A DNA stretch of 64,000 nt, taken from the NCBI RefSeq assembly GCF_008041835.1, contig NZ_VRYE01000018.1, positions 62,001-126,000 of the forward strand. The letters are read 5' to 3'. The stretch comes from Ectopseudomonas mendocina (GTDB taxonomy: Bacteria; Pseudomonadota; Gammaproteobacteria; Pseudomonadales; Pseudomonadaceae). The notes under the pieces are model-generated. The model did not search any database and had not been told where the DNA came from. It saw only the letters and a program-made list of their open reading frames with translations. Shown here piece by piece: positions 30,252 through 40,194 of the stretch. The position numbers and the translations under genes were made by a program. Every line of letters begins with the position of its first letter. Position 1 is the stretch's first letter.

Positions 30252-31691
30252 TTGAGCATCCCCTGCGACATGCTGGTCTTCGGTGGTACGGGCGACCTGG
30301 CCCTGCACAAGCTGCTGCCGGCTCTCTATCACCTGCACCGCGAAGGGCGCCTGCACGCCGATGTGCGCATCCTCGCTCTGGCCCGCAGCAGTCACAGCCG
30401 CGAGGCCTATCAAGCCCTGGCCGAGCGTCACTGCCGCGCCCAGGTGGCGCGCGCCGATTTCGCCAACGAAACCTGGGCCAGCTTCGCCGCGCGCCTCGAC
30501 TACTTCGCCATGGATGCGGCGCAAAGCGCCGATTTCGGCCGCCTGGCCAAGCGCCTGGGGCGTGATGACGAGCGCGTACGGGTCTATTACCTGGCCACCG
30601 CACCGAGTCTGTTCGAAGCCATCGCAGCGCACCTGGCCAACGCCGGCCTGGCTGGTCCTGCCGCGCGCATCGTGCTGGAAAAACCCATCGGCCACTCGCT
30701 GGAATCGGCCCGCGCGATCAACGCCGCCATCGGCGCCGTGTTCGACGAGGCGCGGGTGTTTCGCATCGACCATTATCTGGGCAAGGAAACCGTGCAGAAC
30801 CTGATGGCGCTGCGCTTCGCCAACGCCCTGTTCGAGCCGGTGTGGCGCGCTGGGCACATCGATCACGTGCAGATCAGCGTGTGCGAAACCCTGGGCGTGG
30901 AAAACCGCGGCGGCTACTACGACAAGGCCGGCGCCATGCGCGACATGATCCAGAATCACCTGCTGCAACTGCTCTGCCTGGTGGCCATGGAGGCGCCGGT
31001 GCGCTTCGACGCCGACGCGGTGCGCAACGAAAAGGTGAAGATCCTCGAAGCGCTGAAACCCATCTCCGGCCTCGACGTGCAGGACAAGACCGTGCGCGGC
31101 CAGTACACCGCCGGCAAGATCGGCGGCCACGACGTCCCCGCCTATTACTTCGAGAAGAACGTCGACAACGACAGTGATACCGAGACCTTCGCCGCCGTGC
31201 AGGTTGAGATCGACAACTGGCGCTGGGCCGGCGTGCCCTTCTACCTGCGCACCGGCAAACGCCTGGCGAAGAAGGCCTCGGAGATTCTGATTCAGTTCAA
31301 GCCGGTGCCGCACCGCCTGTTCAACGATGGTCAGGCCAACCAGTTGCTGATTCGCCTGCAACCGGAGGAGCGCATCAGCCTGCAACTGATGGCCAAGAAT
31401 CCCGGCAAGGGCATGCACCTCAAACCGGTGGAGCTGGACCTCAACCTGGCCAACGCCTTCAACCAGCAGCGACGCTGGGATGCCTACGAGCGCCTGCTGC
31501 TCGACGTGATCGACGGCGACTCGACATTGTTCATGCGTCGCGACGAAGTCGAGGCCGCCTGGCAATGGGTCGACCCGATTTTGCAAGGCTGGCACCAGCA
31601 CTATCAGAGCCCGCGTCCCTATCCGGCTGGCAGCGATGGCCCGGAGCAGCTGCAGCACTTGCTGGAGCGCCACGGCCGGCACTGGGCATAG
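30252..31691 (+). CDS. zwf: Glucose-6-phosphate 1-dehydrogenase
   Basis: 479 residues. It oxidises glucose-6-phosphate to 6-phosphogluconolactone, reducing NAD(P). The coenzyme loop FGGTGDLALHKL, the substrate signature RIDHYLGKETVQN with the catalytic His region, and EKPIGHSLESA are intact. The start is TTG 30252 because GGAG sits 7 bases upstream and the protein then begins LSIPCDMLVFGG; an earlier ATG at 30144 would add 36 residues unlike the family. Divergent hexR and the operator predict induction by sugar catabolism. Confidence 0.94.
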   Translation: MSIPCDMLVFGGTGDLALHKLLPALYHLHREGRLHADVRILALARSSHSREAYQALAERHCRAQVARADFANETWASFAARLDYFAMDAAQSADFGRLAKRLGRDDERVRVYYLATAPSLFEAIAAHLANAGLAGPAARIVLEKPIGHSLESARAINAAIGAVFDEARVFRIDHYLGKETVQNLMALRFANALFEPVWRAGHIDHVQISVCETLGVENRGGYYDKAGAMRDMIQNHLLQLLCLVAMEAPVRFDADAVRNEKVKILEALKPISGLDVQDKTVRGQYTAGKIGGHDVPAYYFEKNVDNDSDTETFAAVQVEIDNWRWAGVPFYLRTGKRLAKKASEILIQFKPVPHRLFNDGQANQLLIRLQPEERISLQLMAKNPGKGMHLKPVELDLNLANAFNQQRRWDAYERLLLDVIDGDSTLFMRRDEVEAAWQWVDPILQGWHQHYQSPRPYPAGSDGPEQLQHLLERHGRHWA

Positions 31692-31695
31692 ACGT

Positions 31696-31755
31696 GTAGC
31701 CCGGATGCAATCCGGGGGCTTTTTCAGCACCACCCCGGCTTGCATCCGGGCTACT
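31696..31755. repeat. Palindromic repeat, family D, with terminator-like half
   Basis: Begins TGTAGCCCGGATGC and ends GCATCCGGGCTAC. The left half alone forms CCCGGAT-GCA-ATCCGGG followed by GGCTTTTT, which would end zwf transcription four bases after its stop. It shares its arms with the element at 21751-21804. Confidence 0.8.
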
Positions 31756-31759
31756 GACT

Positions 31760-33007
31760 TCAGGCTTGCCGCTTGCAGCGGCTGCCGTGCAGCACCACCA
31801 GCCCCAGTACCAGTACCCCCAGCATTCCAGCGCCAAGGAATAACCCTTCATACCCCAGTGCCTTGGCCAGCATTCCGCTGCTGGCGCCGACGAAACCGGA
31901 CAACAGCACCTGCGCCGAGGCCTGCAGGGTGAAGTCGGCGCCTTCGTGTTCGGGGCGGCACATGCGCATCATGGCGGCGAACAGGGCAACGGTGGACATG
32001 CCGTCGGCCACCTGTTCGAACAGGGTCACGGCATACACCAGGCCGCTGTTGCCGCCATGGCCGACCAGCAGGGCCAGGGCGGCGATGCCGATGGCCTGCA
32101 GGGCACCAAAGAGGATCAGCGCGCGCAGCACGCCGATGCGGGCGTAGAGCAGGCCACCGAGCAAGGCGCCGCCGATGCCGGCCAGGCTGCTGATCAGGGT
32201 CAGTTGGCCGAGTGCTGCCGTGCTCCAGCCCTGATCCACCAGCATCGGCTTGAGCATCGGCGAGCCGAGCGAGTCACCGAGCTTGAAGGTCAGCACCACC
32301 GCCAGCCACAGCAGCATGCCGGGCTGCGCCAGCAGGCCACGATAGTGGTTCAGCAGCAGGCGCGGGCCGAGGGCGGTTTCTGCCTGGGTGGGCTGGCAGG
32401 GCAGCACGCGGCGTTCCGGAAATAACCAGATGGGCACGGTCATCAGCAGGATCAGACCGGCCAGCAAACCCAGCGCCAGGTTCCAGCCCAGTGGGTCGAT
32501 CACCAGCAACAGACCGCTGCCGCTGACGAGCATGCCGACCTTGTAGCCGCCGACCTGCAGGCTGTTGCCCAGGCCACGCCAGCGCTCGGGCAGCAGGCGC
32601 ACGGTGAGGCCGTCGGTGGCGATGTCCTGGGTAGAGGCCAGCAGATTGATCAGCAACAGCAAGCCGAGTAGCAGCCACAGGCCGGAATCGAACAGGGTCT
32701 GCGGCGTCAGTAGCGCCAACGCCGCCACGCAGACGATCACGCCGCCTTGCAGCGGCAGAATCCAGCCACGGTGATGACCCAGGCGGGCTGAGGCCAGGCG
32801 GTCGATCCAGGGCGCCCAGAGCACCTTGAGCAGCCAGGGCAGCGCCAGCAGCTTGAGCAGGCCGATCAGTGCCAGGTCGACGCCATGCTGGCGCAGCAGT
32901 ACCGGTAGCGAATGGGCGATCAGCCCGGAGGGCAAACCCTGCGCGCAATACAGCGAGGCCAGCAGCACCAGCGTGGTATTGGACGGGCGAGGTGCGGTGG
33001 GCGACAT
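31760..33007 (-). CDS. MFS transporter of the AmpG / RhtX-FptX type
   Basis: 415 residues with about 12 hydrophobic spans. The N-terminal segment LASLYCAQGLPSGLIAHSLP and ASTQDIATDGLTVRLL are typical of the peptide/acetyl-CoA (AmpG) and siderophore (RhtX/FptX) branch of the major facilitator superfamily. It probably imports a muropeptide, siderophore or similar compound, and sequence alone does not choose. ATG 33007 has no strong Shine-Dalgarno. It has no siderophore genes as neighbours. Confidence 0.82.
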   Translation of the reverse strand: MSPTAPRPSNTTLVLLASLYCAQGLPSGLIAHSLPVLLRQHGVDLALIGLLKLLALPWLLKVLWAPWIDRLASARLGHHRGWILPLQGGVIVCVAALALLTPQTLFDSGLWLLLGLLLLINLLASTQDIATDGLTVRLLPERWRGLGNSLQVGGYKVGMLVSGSGLLLVIDPLGWNLALGLLAGLILLMTVPIWLFPERRVLPCQPTQAETALGPRLLLNHYRGLLAQPGMLLWLAVVLTFKLGDSLGSPMLKPMLVDQGWSTAALGQLTLISSLAGIGGALLGGLLYARIGVLRALILFGALQAIGIAALALLVGHGGNSGLVYAVTLFEQVADGMSTVALFAAMMRMCRPEHEGADFTLQASAQVLLSGFVGASSGMLAKALGYEGLFLGAGMLGVLVLGLVVLHGSRCKRQA

Positions 33008-33204
33008 GGCGGGCGCTCGCGGCAAAAGCGCAAGCCTAGTGGTTTGCGCCTGCGCGCTGCAATGCGGCGCTGGTTACAGTTCGTACTCCCCGCCACGGTG
33101 GCACATGATCGATGGCGGGTGGCTGACGCGGCGCACGTCTCTATTGGCACTTGCGCGTCTGGCGTTCGCGCCTTTACGGCGCTACCGAGTGGCCGGGCTG
33201 CGCG

Positions 33205-33492
33205 CTATGCCTTCGGCTTTTTCAGCTTGGGATTGGGAAAGAACTGCACCGCCTGCACATTGGGGTCGGCGGCCTTGGGCTTCAGGCCGCTGACGTTGAC
33301 CCGCGTGGGAATCTCCTTGGGCACCGAGTTGCCGCGTGCGTCGAGGGTGTCGGCATAGCCGCACTTGACGCATTCACGGTGCGGCACGCCGTCGACGTTC
33401 CACATCTTGATGCTGTCGGTCTCGCTGCACGCCGGGCACACGGCGCCGGCGATGAAGCGTTTTGGCGTGCTGTTCACCGGGGCGTCGCTCAT
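33205..33492 (-). CDS. yheV: YheV-family putative zinc-ribbon protein
   Basis: 95 residues. Two Cys pairs, CPACSE and CVKCGY, about 22 residues apart, form a predicted zinc ribbon (residues 19-45), followed by a basic, Pro-rich tail. The ATG overlaps the prlC stop as ATGA, so it is translated with the peptidase. Function unknown; its constant pairing with prlC in pseudomonads suggests a link to protein or peptide turnover. Confidence 0.88.
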   Translation of the reverse strand: MSDAPVNSTPKRFIAGAVCPACSETDSIKMWNVDGVPHRECVKCGYADTLDARGNSVPKEIPTRVNVSGLKPKAADPNVQAVQFFPNPKLKKPKA

Positions 33493-35537
33493 GCGGCCTC
33501 CTGGCTCAGGCCGAGGTGGCGCAGCAGGGCGTCGATGCTCGGTTCACGACCGCGGAAGTCGACGAACAGCACCATCGGCGCCTGCGAGCCGCCACGGGCG
33601 AGGATCGCTTCGCGGAAGGCGCGGCCGGTATCGGCGTTGAACACGCCTTCTTCCTCGAACTTCGAGAAGGCATCGGCGCTGAGCACTTCGGCCCACTTGT
33701 AGCTGTAGTAACCGGCCGCATAGCCACCGGCGAAGATATGTGCGAAGCCGTTGGCGAAGCGGTTGTAGGCTGGCGGGCGCAGCACCGAGACCTCGGCGCG
33801 CACGCCTTCGAGCACGTCCAGCACGCTGCGGCCGTCGCCGTGGGTGGCATGCAGTTCGAAGTCGAACAGCGAGAACTCCAGCTGGCGCACCATCATCAGC
33901 CCGGACTGGAAGTTCTTCGCCGCCAGCATCTTGTCCAGCATGGCCTGTGGCAGCGCCTCGCCGGTTTCATAGTGGCCGGAGATCAGCGCCAGGCCGTCCG
34001 GCTCCCAGCACCAGTTCTCCATGAACTGGCTCGGCAGCTCGACCGCGTCCCAGGCCACGCCGTTGATGCCCGAGGCGCCGGCGTGCTCGACGCGGGTCAG
34101 CAGGTGATGCAGGCCATGGCCGAACTCGTGGAACAGGGTGGTGACCTCGTCGTGGGTCAGCAGCGCCGGTTTGCCGCCAACCGGCGGGGTGAAGTTGCAC
34201 ACCAGGTTCGCCACCGGGGCGATCAGTTGGCCATCGGCCGTGCGGCGTTTGTCGCGTGCGCCGTCCATCCAGGCACCGCCGCGTTTGTTGGCGCGGGCGT
34301 AGAGGTCGAAGAAGAAGCGGCCGACGTGCTGGCCGTTCTCCTGAATCTCGAACAGGCGTACGTCCGGGTGCCAGGTGTCGAAGCCTTTCAGCTCGCGAAT
34401 CTCGATGCCGTAGAGCTTCTGCACGATGGCGAACAGACCGGTGAGCACCTTGTCCACCGGGAACCAGGCGCGCACCTCTTCCTGGGAGATGCTGTAGCGT
34501 TGCTGGCGCAGTTTCTCGCTGTAGTAGCCGACGTCCCAGCTTTGCAGGTCATCCAGGCCCTGTTCGGCGGCGAAGGCTTTCAGCTCGGCCAGATCCTGCT
34601 CGGCGAAGGGCTTGCTGCGTACCGCCAGGTCACGCAGGAAGCTCAGTACCTGGTCGGTGGATTCGGCCATTTTGCTGGCCAGGCTCAGCTCGCTGTAGTT
34701 GGCGAAACCCAGCAGGCGCGCCAGTTCCTGGCGCAGGTCGAGGATTTCGGCCATCAGCGGGCCGTTGTCGTTCTGCCCGGCGTTCGGCCCCTGGTCGGAG
34801 GCGCGTGTGCAGTAGGCGGCGTAGACCTCTTCGCGCAGGGCGCGGTCGTCGGCGTAGGTCATCACCGCGTAGTAGCTGGGGAATTCCAGGGTGATCAGCC
34901 AGCCGTCCAGCCCCTTGGCTTCGGCGGCCTGCTTCATCTGCGCCTTGGCCGAGTCGGTCAGGCCGTTCAGGCGTGCTTCGTCGGTGATGTGCTTGGTCCA
35001 GGCCTGGGTGGCGTCGAGCAACTGGTTGGAGAATTTGCTGGTCAGCTCGGACAGGCGCATCTGGATCTCGCCATAGCGCTTCTGCTGCTCGGCCGGCAGG
35101 TCGATACCGGACAGGCGGAAGTCACGCAGCGCGTGTTCGAGAATGGTCTTCTGCGCCACGTCGAAATTGGCTGCAGCCGGACTCTTGGCCAGCGCGTCAT
35201 AGGCCTCGAACAGCGGCTTGTTCTGGCCCATTTCCGTCCAGTATTCCGACAGCTTGGGCAGGCAGGCCTCGTAGGCCGCGCGCAGCTCGGTGCTGTTGCA
35301 CACCGCGTTGAGGTGGCTCACCGGGCTCCAGGCACGGCCCAGGCGCGCGCCGAGTTCGTCCAGCGCCAGCACCAGGCCGTCCCAGCTCGGATTGGCCTGC
35401 TGCGCCTCGAGCAGCTTGGCGATGGCGGCGCGGCTGTCGGCCAGGATCTGGTCAACGGCGGGCTCGACGTGTTCCGGTTTGATCTGCGAGTAGGGCGGCA
35501 GGTCGAAGTCTTGCAGCAGGGGATTGTTCGCGGTCAC
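33489..35537 (-). CDS. prlC: Oligopeptidase A
   Basis: 682 residues from GTG (VTANNPLLQDFDLPPYSQI), matching the roughly 680 residues of E. coli PrlC/OpdA. It is an M3 metallopeptidase with the zinc motif HExxH seen in LFHEFGHGLHHLL. It degrades signal peptides and other oligopeptides in the cytosol. It is followed by yheV with overlapping codons and is divergent from a gamma-carbonic anhydrase gene, with a 120-base shared promoter region. Confidence 0.95.
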   Translation of the reverse strand: MTANNPLLQDFDLPPYSQIKPEHVEPAVDQILADSRAAIAKLLEAQQANPSWDGLVLALDELGARLGRAWSPVSHLNAVCNSTELRAAYEACLPKLSEYWTEMGQNKPLFEAYDALAKSPAAANFDVAQKTILEHALRDFRLSGIDLPAEQQKRYGEIQMRLSELTSKFSNQLLDATQAWTKHITDEARLNGLTDSAKAQMKQAAEAKGLDGWLITLEFPSYYAVMTYADDRALREEVYAAYCTRASDQGPNAGQNDNGPLMAEILDLRQELARLLGFANYSELSLASKMAESTDQVLSFLRDLAVRSKPFAEQDLAELKAFAAEQGLDDLQSWDVGYYSEKLRQQRYSISQEEVRAWFPVDKVLTGLFAIVQKLYGIEIRELKGFDTWHPDVRLFEIQENGQHVGRFFFDLYARANKRGGAWMDGARDKRRTADGQLIAPVANLVCNFTPPVGGKPALLTHDEVTTLFHEFGHGLHHLLTRVEHAGASGINGVAWDAVELPSQFMENWCWEPDGLALISGHYETGEALPQAMLDKMLAAKNFQSGLMMVRQLEFSLFDFELHATHGDGRSVLDVLEGVRAEVSVLRPPAYNRFANGFAHIFAGGYAAGYYSYKWAEVLSADAFSKFEEEGVFNADTGRAFREAILARGGSQAPMVLFVDFRGREPSIDALLRHLGLSQEAA

Positions 35538-35657
35538 GACGAGGCACCTGTGGCGAAGGAAGGAGGACAACAGCCGGCAAATACCGGGGCGATTGCAGTC
35601 GATATGGGGGCCATCTTAATTACAATCAAGCTTTCTCGCAGCCCAGGAGCCTCTATC

Positions 35658-36200
35658 GTGGCGATTCGCAAATACCAGCAGCACGTTCCACAACTGGGCG
35701 CGCGCGTCTTCGTCGACGCTTCCGCCGTGGTCATCGGCGACGTGGTGCTGGGTGAGGACAGCTCGGTATGGCCGCTGACCGTGATTCGCGGCGACATGCA
35801 CCGCATCCGCATCGGCGCGCGCACCAGCGTGCAGGATGGCAGCGTGCTGCACATCACCCATGCCGGGCCGTTCAACCCGGAAGGTTATCCGCTGATCATC
35901 GGTGACGAGGTAACCATCGGCCACAAGGTCACCCTGCACGGCTGCACCCTGGGCAACCGCATCCTGGTCGGCATGGGCAGCATCGTCATGGACGGCGCGG
36001 TGGTCGAGGATGAGGTAATCATCGGCGCCGGCTCCCTGGTGCCGCCGGGCAAGCGCCTGGAAAGCGGTTACCTGTACGTCGGCAGCCCGGTGAAACAGGC
36101 CCGCCCGCTGACCGACAAGGAGCGCAACTTCTTCAGCTACACGGCCGGCAACTACGTGAAGCTCAAGGACCAGCATCTGGCCGAAGGGTATGACCAGTGA
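35658..36200 (+). CDS. Gamma-carbonic anhydrase-like protein (YrdA family)
   Basis: 180 residues from GTG 35658, with AGGAG 8 bases upstream. Left-handed beta-helix hexapeptide repeats run through residues 15-140 (VVIGDVVLGEDSSVWPLTVIR; GDEVTIGHKVTLHGCTLG; RILVGMGSIVMDGAVVED, each partly cited). Metal-ligand histidines are in LHIT, IGHKVTLHG. YrdA/CaiE-like proteins are trimeric and bind zinc; carbonic anhydrase activity is not proven for most of them. Confidence 0.9.
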   Translation: MAIRKYQQHVPQLGARVFVDASAVVIGDVVLGEDSSVWPLTVIRGDMHRIRIGARTSVQDGSVLHITHAGPFNPEGYPLIIGDEVTIGHKVTLHGCTLGNRILVGMGSIVMDGAVVEDEVIIGAGSLVPPGKRLESGYLYVGSPVKQARPLTDKERNFFSYTAGNYVKLKDQHLAEGYDQ

Positions 36201-36355
36201 GCGATGCAGGTAAACGTGGGGTTTGGAGGCTTTTCTTAGCGGCTTCTCCATGCCGCCCGCGGCCTCTCATTGCAGGGGAATGAGAACAAGCACAGGCGTT
36301 GGGTCGTACAGGCAATTACCTTATCCTTGCGGCTTCCCAGTAATGCCGAAGTCTG

Positions 36356-37015
36356 ATGCCCATGCAGCATTCCACCATTCTCTTCGACCTCGATGGCACC
36401 CTCACCGACCCGCGAGAGGGCATTACCCGTTCGGTGCAGTATGCGCTGGCCAAGCTGGGTATCGACGAGCCGGATCTGACCGCGCTGGAGCACTTTATCG
36501 GCCCGCCTTTGTTGCAGTGCTTCATGAGCACCTATGCGCTGGACGAGGCCACGGGCTGGCAGGCGGTCAATTATTATCGTGAGCGTTTCCGGGTGACAGG
36601 CTTGTACGAGAATCAAGTCTTCGACGGTGTCGAGGCGTTGCTGGCGGCCTTGGTGGCGCAAGGGCGTACGCTGTATGTCGCCACCAGCAAGCCGACGGTG
36701 TTCGCCGAGGAAATCGCCCGGCACTTTGGTTTCGACCGCTATTTCAAGCGCATCTATGGCAGTGAGCTGGACGGCACGCGCACCAACAAGGTGGAGCTGT
36801 TGGCACATGTGCTGGAGTCGGAACGGCTGGCGCCGCATTCGACGCTGATGATCGGCGACCGCAAGCATGATCTGATCGGCGCGCGCCGCAATGGCTTGCA
36901 GGCGGTGGCAGTGGGCTACGGCTTCGGTAGCCGCGAGGAGTTGCTCGGCGAGGCGCCGGACTTTCACTTCGAGACGCTGGAGCAAATGCGCCGGGCATTT
37001 CTGTCCGGCGTTTAA
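36356..37015 (+). CDS. HAD-family phosphatase (Gph-like)
   Basis: 219 residues. HAD motif I is ILFDLDGTLTDPREG (nucleophile Asp near residue 11), motif II is VATSKPT, and motifs III/IV are MIGDRKHDLIGAR. The helical cap resembles phosphoglycolate or 5'-nucleotidase-like phosphatases (PA0065-type). It hydrolyses a small phosphorylated metabolite not identifiable here. A second in-frame ATG lies six bases downstream, and the ribosome-binding site does not choose between them. Confidence 0.88.
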   Translation: MPMQHSTILFDLDGTLTDPREGITRSVQYALAKLGIDEPDLTALEHFIGPPLLQCFMSTYALDEATGWQAVNYYRERFRVTGLYENQVFDGVEALLAALVAQGRTLYVATSKPTVFAEEIARHFGFDRYFKRIYGSELDGTRTNKVELLAHVLESERLAPHSTLMIGDRKHDLIGARRNGLQAVAVGYGFGSREELLGEAPDFHFETLEQMRRAFLSGV

Positions 37016-37024
37016 TGCGCTGTA

Positions 37025-37255
37025 TCAGCCGTTGCGCTGATAGATGATCTTCTTGGTGCCGCCGTCGCAACTGCCGACGACCATGCCTTGATCCTGAACG
37101 TCGTCGTTGGGCACGATTTCCAGGGTGTAGCTGGCCACGTTGTTGGCCTGGATCTTCACTTCGATTTCCTGCTTGAGTTCTTCGCAGGGCTTGGGCGCGG
37201 CCAGCGCGCCGCCAGCCAGAAGCATCAGGGCCAGGGCGGGAATCAGTCTTTGCAT
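37025..37255 (-). CDS. DUF1161 periplasmic protein
   Basis: 76 residues with a signal peptide (MQRLIPALALMLLAGGALA, cleavage before APKPC). The mature part has two Cys (CEELK and GSCDGG), probably disulfide-bonded, as in DUF1161 proteins. GGAGGT precedes the ATG. Function unknown. Confidence 0.85.
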   Translation of the reverse strand: MQRLIPALALMLLAGGALAAPKPCEELKQEIEVKIQANNVASYTLEIVPNDDVQDQGMVVGSCDGGTKKIIYQRNG

Positions 37256-37318
37256 CGCTTGTACCTCCAGTGTTGGGCGAAACCTGAGTAGGTTGGACTG
37301 GCAATTTGCCCAGCAGTT

Positions 37319-38377
37319 CTAGTCGTTTTGCAGCAGGCTTTCCAACCTGGCCCGACGATCTGCCTCCGGCAGCTGTCCGAGCGCGGCCACGGCGGCATAG
37401 AACGCGCGCCAATCTCGTCTGTGCTGCTCGAACAGCGCAGCGAATGCCGGCACCCATTGGTCATAGAGGCCAAAGGGCAGCAGCTTGGCGTTGTTCAACG
37501 GGCTTTCGATCCAGGCGTCATAGCGGCCCTGGCCTCCCCATTGTTGGCGCATGGCGCGGTAGTCGCGGCGCAGGCGCTCGAACTCGGCCTGCTTGGCGGC
37601 GCGCATGGCCTGCTCCGGCAGGTCGCTGGCATAGAGCTGCTTGAGGCGCTCGCGGCTGGCCAGCACCAGTTCGATGAACTGCTGGCGCTGGTGGTCATCG
37701 CTGGCTGGCGGCGTTTCACCACGGGCCGCGTGCCACTGACGCAGCCCTTCGCGTTCGACGAAGGTGGCGAAGGACTCGTTGAAGGCGGTATCCCCCGGCA
37801 GGTAGTACTGCTGGTGCGCCAGCTCGTGAAAGATCACTGCGATGAAACGCTCGTCGCTCCAGCGCAGCATGGTGTTGAGCAGCGGGTCGTCGAACCAGCC
37901 CAGGGTCGAGTAGGCCTCGACGCCGCCGACGTAGGTGTCCAGCCCTTGCTGGCGCAATAGTGCGGCCGCGCCCCGCGCTCGGCCTTGCTGGTAGTAGCCA
38001 CGGTAGGCGACGCAGCCGGCAATGGGGAAGCAGTGCAGTTCGGGCTCCAGAGAGAACTCCGGGGTGGCGAAGACGTTCCACACCACGAAGGGACGCCCCA
38101 GGTCGGCATACAGGCGATAGCTGCGGTTCTCAGGTAGCTGCAACTGCGTGCTGGCGAAGTCACGCGCCTGCTGGCTCAGCGTCAGGCGCCTGGCCAGATC
38201 GGGGTCGGTCGTCGGGTCTTCGAGCAGGCGCTGTACGGGCTCGCGGGCATGCAAGAGTTGCCACTGGCCTTGGCCGAGGTGGGCGTAATAGTCAATCGTC
38301 GAGCAAGCGCTCAGCAGCAGGCTGAGCAGGGGAACCGCAATGCGGCGCAGCAGGTCGATAGGGCAGGCGTTGGGCAT
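37319..38377 (-). CDS. Putative lipoprotein aminopeptidase (zinc protease family)
   Basis: 352 residues. A lipoprotein-type signal (LLSLLLSAC, Cys at residue 25) precedes a large domain with the metalloprotease helix IFHELAHQQYYLPGDTAFNESFATFVE, where HELAH gives two zinc ligands and the downstream Glu-containing FNESFA the third. This is the aminopeptidase-like family PF10023 found in pseudomonads. Likely anchored in the envelope. No clear Shine-Dalgarno before the ATG. Confidence 0.85.
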   Translation of the reverse strand: MPNACPIDLLRRIAVPLLSLLLSACSTIDYYAHLGQGQWQLLHAREPVQRLLEDPTTDPDLARRLTLSQQARDFASTQLQLPENRSYRLYADLGRPFVVWNVFATPEFSLEPELHCFPIAGCVAYRGYYQQGRARGAAALLRQQGLDTYVGGVEAYSTLGWFDDPLLNTMLRWSDERFIAVIFHELAHQQYYLPGDTAFNESFATFVEREGLRQWHAARGETPPASDDHQRQQFIELVLASRERLKQLYASDLPEQAMRAAKQAEFERLRRDYRAMRQQWGGQGRYDAWIESPLNNAKLLPFGLYDQWVPAFAALFEQHRRDWRAFYAAVAALGQLPEADRRARLESLLQND

Positions 38378-38482
38378 GTCGTCACGCTAGCTGATCGCGT
38401 GGGTTGTCTCCAGCCCCTTTCGCCTCGGTTTTGCCCGCCTCCCGGTGTAGGCTGGTATCCGAACCCCTATCTGGAGGTCGCC

Positions 38483-38905
38483 ATGCGCGCCCTGCTTCTC
38501 GCTCCCGCCCTGATGATGCTCGGGGCCTGCGCTTCGCCCCTGCCCGAGCCTGACTCGCAACAGGCCTGGGTCGAGCTGTATTCCACGGCCGATACCCTGC
38601 TGATGGCCGACCGTCTGGATGGCAAGCGCTGGCCTGATGGTCGCTATTTTCAGGTAACGCCCGGCCAGCATGAGTTGCAGACGCGCTTTCAGTTCGAGGT
38701 GCGTGGCGGGGGTGGTCTCGGCATGATGAGCGAGCCGCTGCGCATGACCTGCGAGATTCGCCTGCGTTATGACGACTTCGTGGCGGGGCAGCGTTATCGC
38801 ATCGAGGCGCGTCAGCAACTGATGAAGGCGCAGGCCTGGCTGTATGACGAGCAGCGCAACGTTGTGGCGCGTGGCGAGGTGCGGCGCTGCGGCACGGCGA
38901 TCTGA
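38483..38905 (+). CDS. Putative small lipoprotein
   Basis: 140 residues from ATG 38483, with GGAGG 5 bases upstream. N-terminal signal MRALLLAPALMMLGAC with lipobox Cys at residue 16. A Gly run (RGGGGLGMM) lies mid-protein, and a conserved-looking pair of Cys occurs (MTCEIRL and VRRCGTAI). Function unknown; it resembles a P. aeruginosa PA0061-type protein by position and size. Confidence 0.83.
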   Translation: MRALLLAPALMMLGACASPLPEPDSQQAWVELYSTADTLLMADRLDGKRWPDGRYFQVTPGQHELQTRFQFEVRGGGGLGMMSEPLRMTCEIRLRYDDFVAGQRYRIEARQQLMKAQAWLYDEQRNVVARGEVRRCGTAI

Positions 38906-38942
38906 GCGGCGGACGTGCACCGCTGCAGATATGCTCGACGGG

Positions 38943-39944
38943 TCAGGCGCTTTGCAGCTCGGCAAGGATGTCGAAGGCATGCAGGCGGTCGGCGAAGTCG
39001 TACAGGTCGCAGGTGAAGATCAACTCGTCCGCCTCGGTCTGCTCCAGCAACTGCTCCAGGCGTTGGCGTACGGTCTGCGGTCCGCCAATGGCGGCCAGAC
39101 CGAGAAACTCACTGACCGCCTGGCGCTCATGGGATAACCACAGGCCCTCCATGCTCGCTACCGGCGCGCGCTGCACCAGGCTCTGGCCACGGATCAGCGC
39201 GAGGATGCGCTGGAACACCGATGTAGCCAGGTACTGCGCCTGTTCGTCGCTGTCGGCTGCGAGCAACGGTACGCCAAGCATCACGTAGGGCTTGTCGAGC
39301 ACCTCCGAGGGGCGGAAGTGGTTGCGGTAGGTGCGAATGGCCTCGTGCATGTAGCGCGGGGCGAAGTGCGAGGCGAACGCATAAGGCAAACCTTTCATGC
39401 CGGCCAGCTGGGCGCTGAACAGGCTGGAGCCGAGCAGCCAGATCGGCACATTGGTGCCCGCCCCGGGCATGGCGATCACCCGCTGCCCTTCCTGGCGCGG
39501 GCCGAGGTAGGCCTGCAGTTCTTCGACGTCATTGGGGAAGTCTTCAGCGCTGCCATCGCGGCTGCGGCGCAGGGCATGGGCGGTGTACTGATCGGCGCCG
39601 GGCGCGCGGCCCAGGCCCAGTTCGATGCGACCCGGATACAGCGTGGCGAGCGTGCCGAATTGTTCGGCGATTACCAGCGGCGCATGGTTGGGCAGCATCA
39701 CGCCGCCAGCGCCCAGGCGGATTTTCGAGGTGCCGGCGGCCAGATAGCCAATCAGCACGGAGGTGGCGGAGCTGGCGATGCCGTCCATGTTGTGGTGCTC
39801 GGCCACCCAGAATCTCTCGAAGCCGAGGCTCTCGACATGTCGGGCCAGCGCCAGCGAATTGTGCAGGGCCTGAGCGGCATCGCCATCGTCGCGAATCGGC
39901 GCCAGATCGAGGGTAGAGAGCTTGATCGAGGCCAGTCGGCTCAT
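38943..39944 (-). CDS. Luciferase-like (LLM) flavin-dependent monooxygenase
   Basis: 333 residues from ATG 39944, with GAGGAG upstream. Bacterial-luciferase-like TIM barrel: [20 protein letters not shown] near the N-terminus, [20 protein letters not shown] and [17 protein letters not shown] are typical of the YhbW/MsnO8-like group. It would use reduced FMN supplied by a separate reductase. The substrate is unknown and no reductase gene is adjacent. Confidence 0.9.
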   Translation of the reverse strand: MSRLASIKLSTLDLAPIRDDGDAAQALHNSLALARHVESLGFERFWVAEHHNMDGIASSATSVLIGYLAAGTSKIRLGAGGVMLPNHAPLVIAEQFGTLATLYPGRIELGLGRAPGADQYTAHALRRSRDGSAEDFPNDVEELQAYLGPRQEGQRVIAMPGAGTNVPIWLLGSSLFSAQLAGMKGLPYAFASHFAPRYMHEAIRTYRNHFRPSEVLDKPYVMLGVPLLAADSDEQAQYLATSVFQRILALIRGQSLVQRAPVASMEGLWLSHERQAVSEFLGLAAIGGPQTVRQRLEQLLEQTEADELIFTCDLYDFADRLHAFDILAELQSA

Positions 39945-40194
39945 GGGGGAGTCTCCTCGTTGCATGGCCCGCCACTCTAACCTCCCGGCTCAGCTCGCAC
40001 ACGCCACGCGGCGACATAGTCATCATCGACAGGACTGATGCAAGGCCGGGATGGCTATGCCTGTGCGCTCACACAAGCAGTTACCAGCGGCTCGACAAGA
40101 AGGCGTGCATATTCGTCCTGAGCGGTTAGACTTCCCTCCCTGACGCCGCTCACAAGGCGCGCTCGCTCAAAATAACAGAGAAAGGAGATATCCC

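Noticed and set aside
30009..31745. 578-codon minus-strand frame opposite zwf
   Set aside because: It is composed of shadow sequence typical of GC-rich third positions, and zwf is unambiguous.
33462..35657. Very long plus-strand open frame antisense to prlC and in frame with the gamma-carbonic anhydrase
   Set aside because: The translated part before 35658 is a low-complexity shadow of prlC; the anhydrase has its own GTG with AGGAG.
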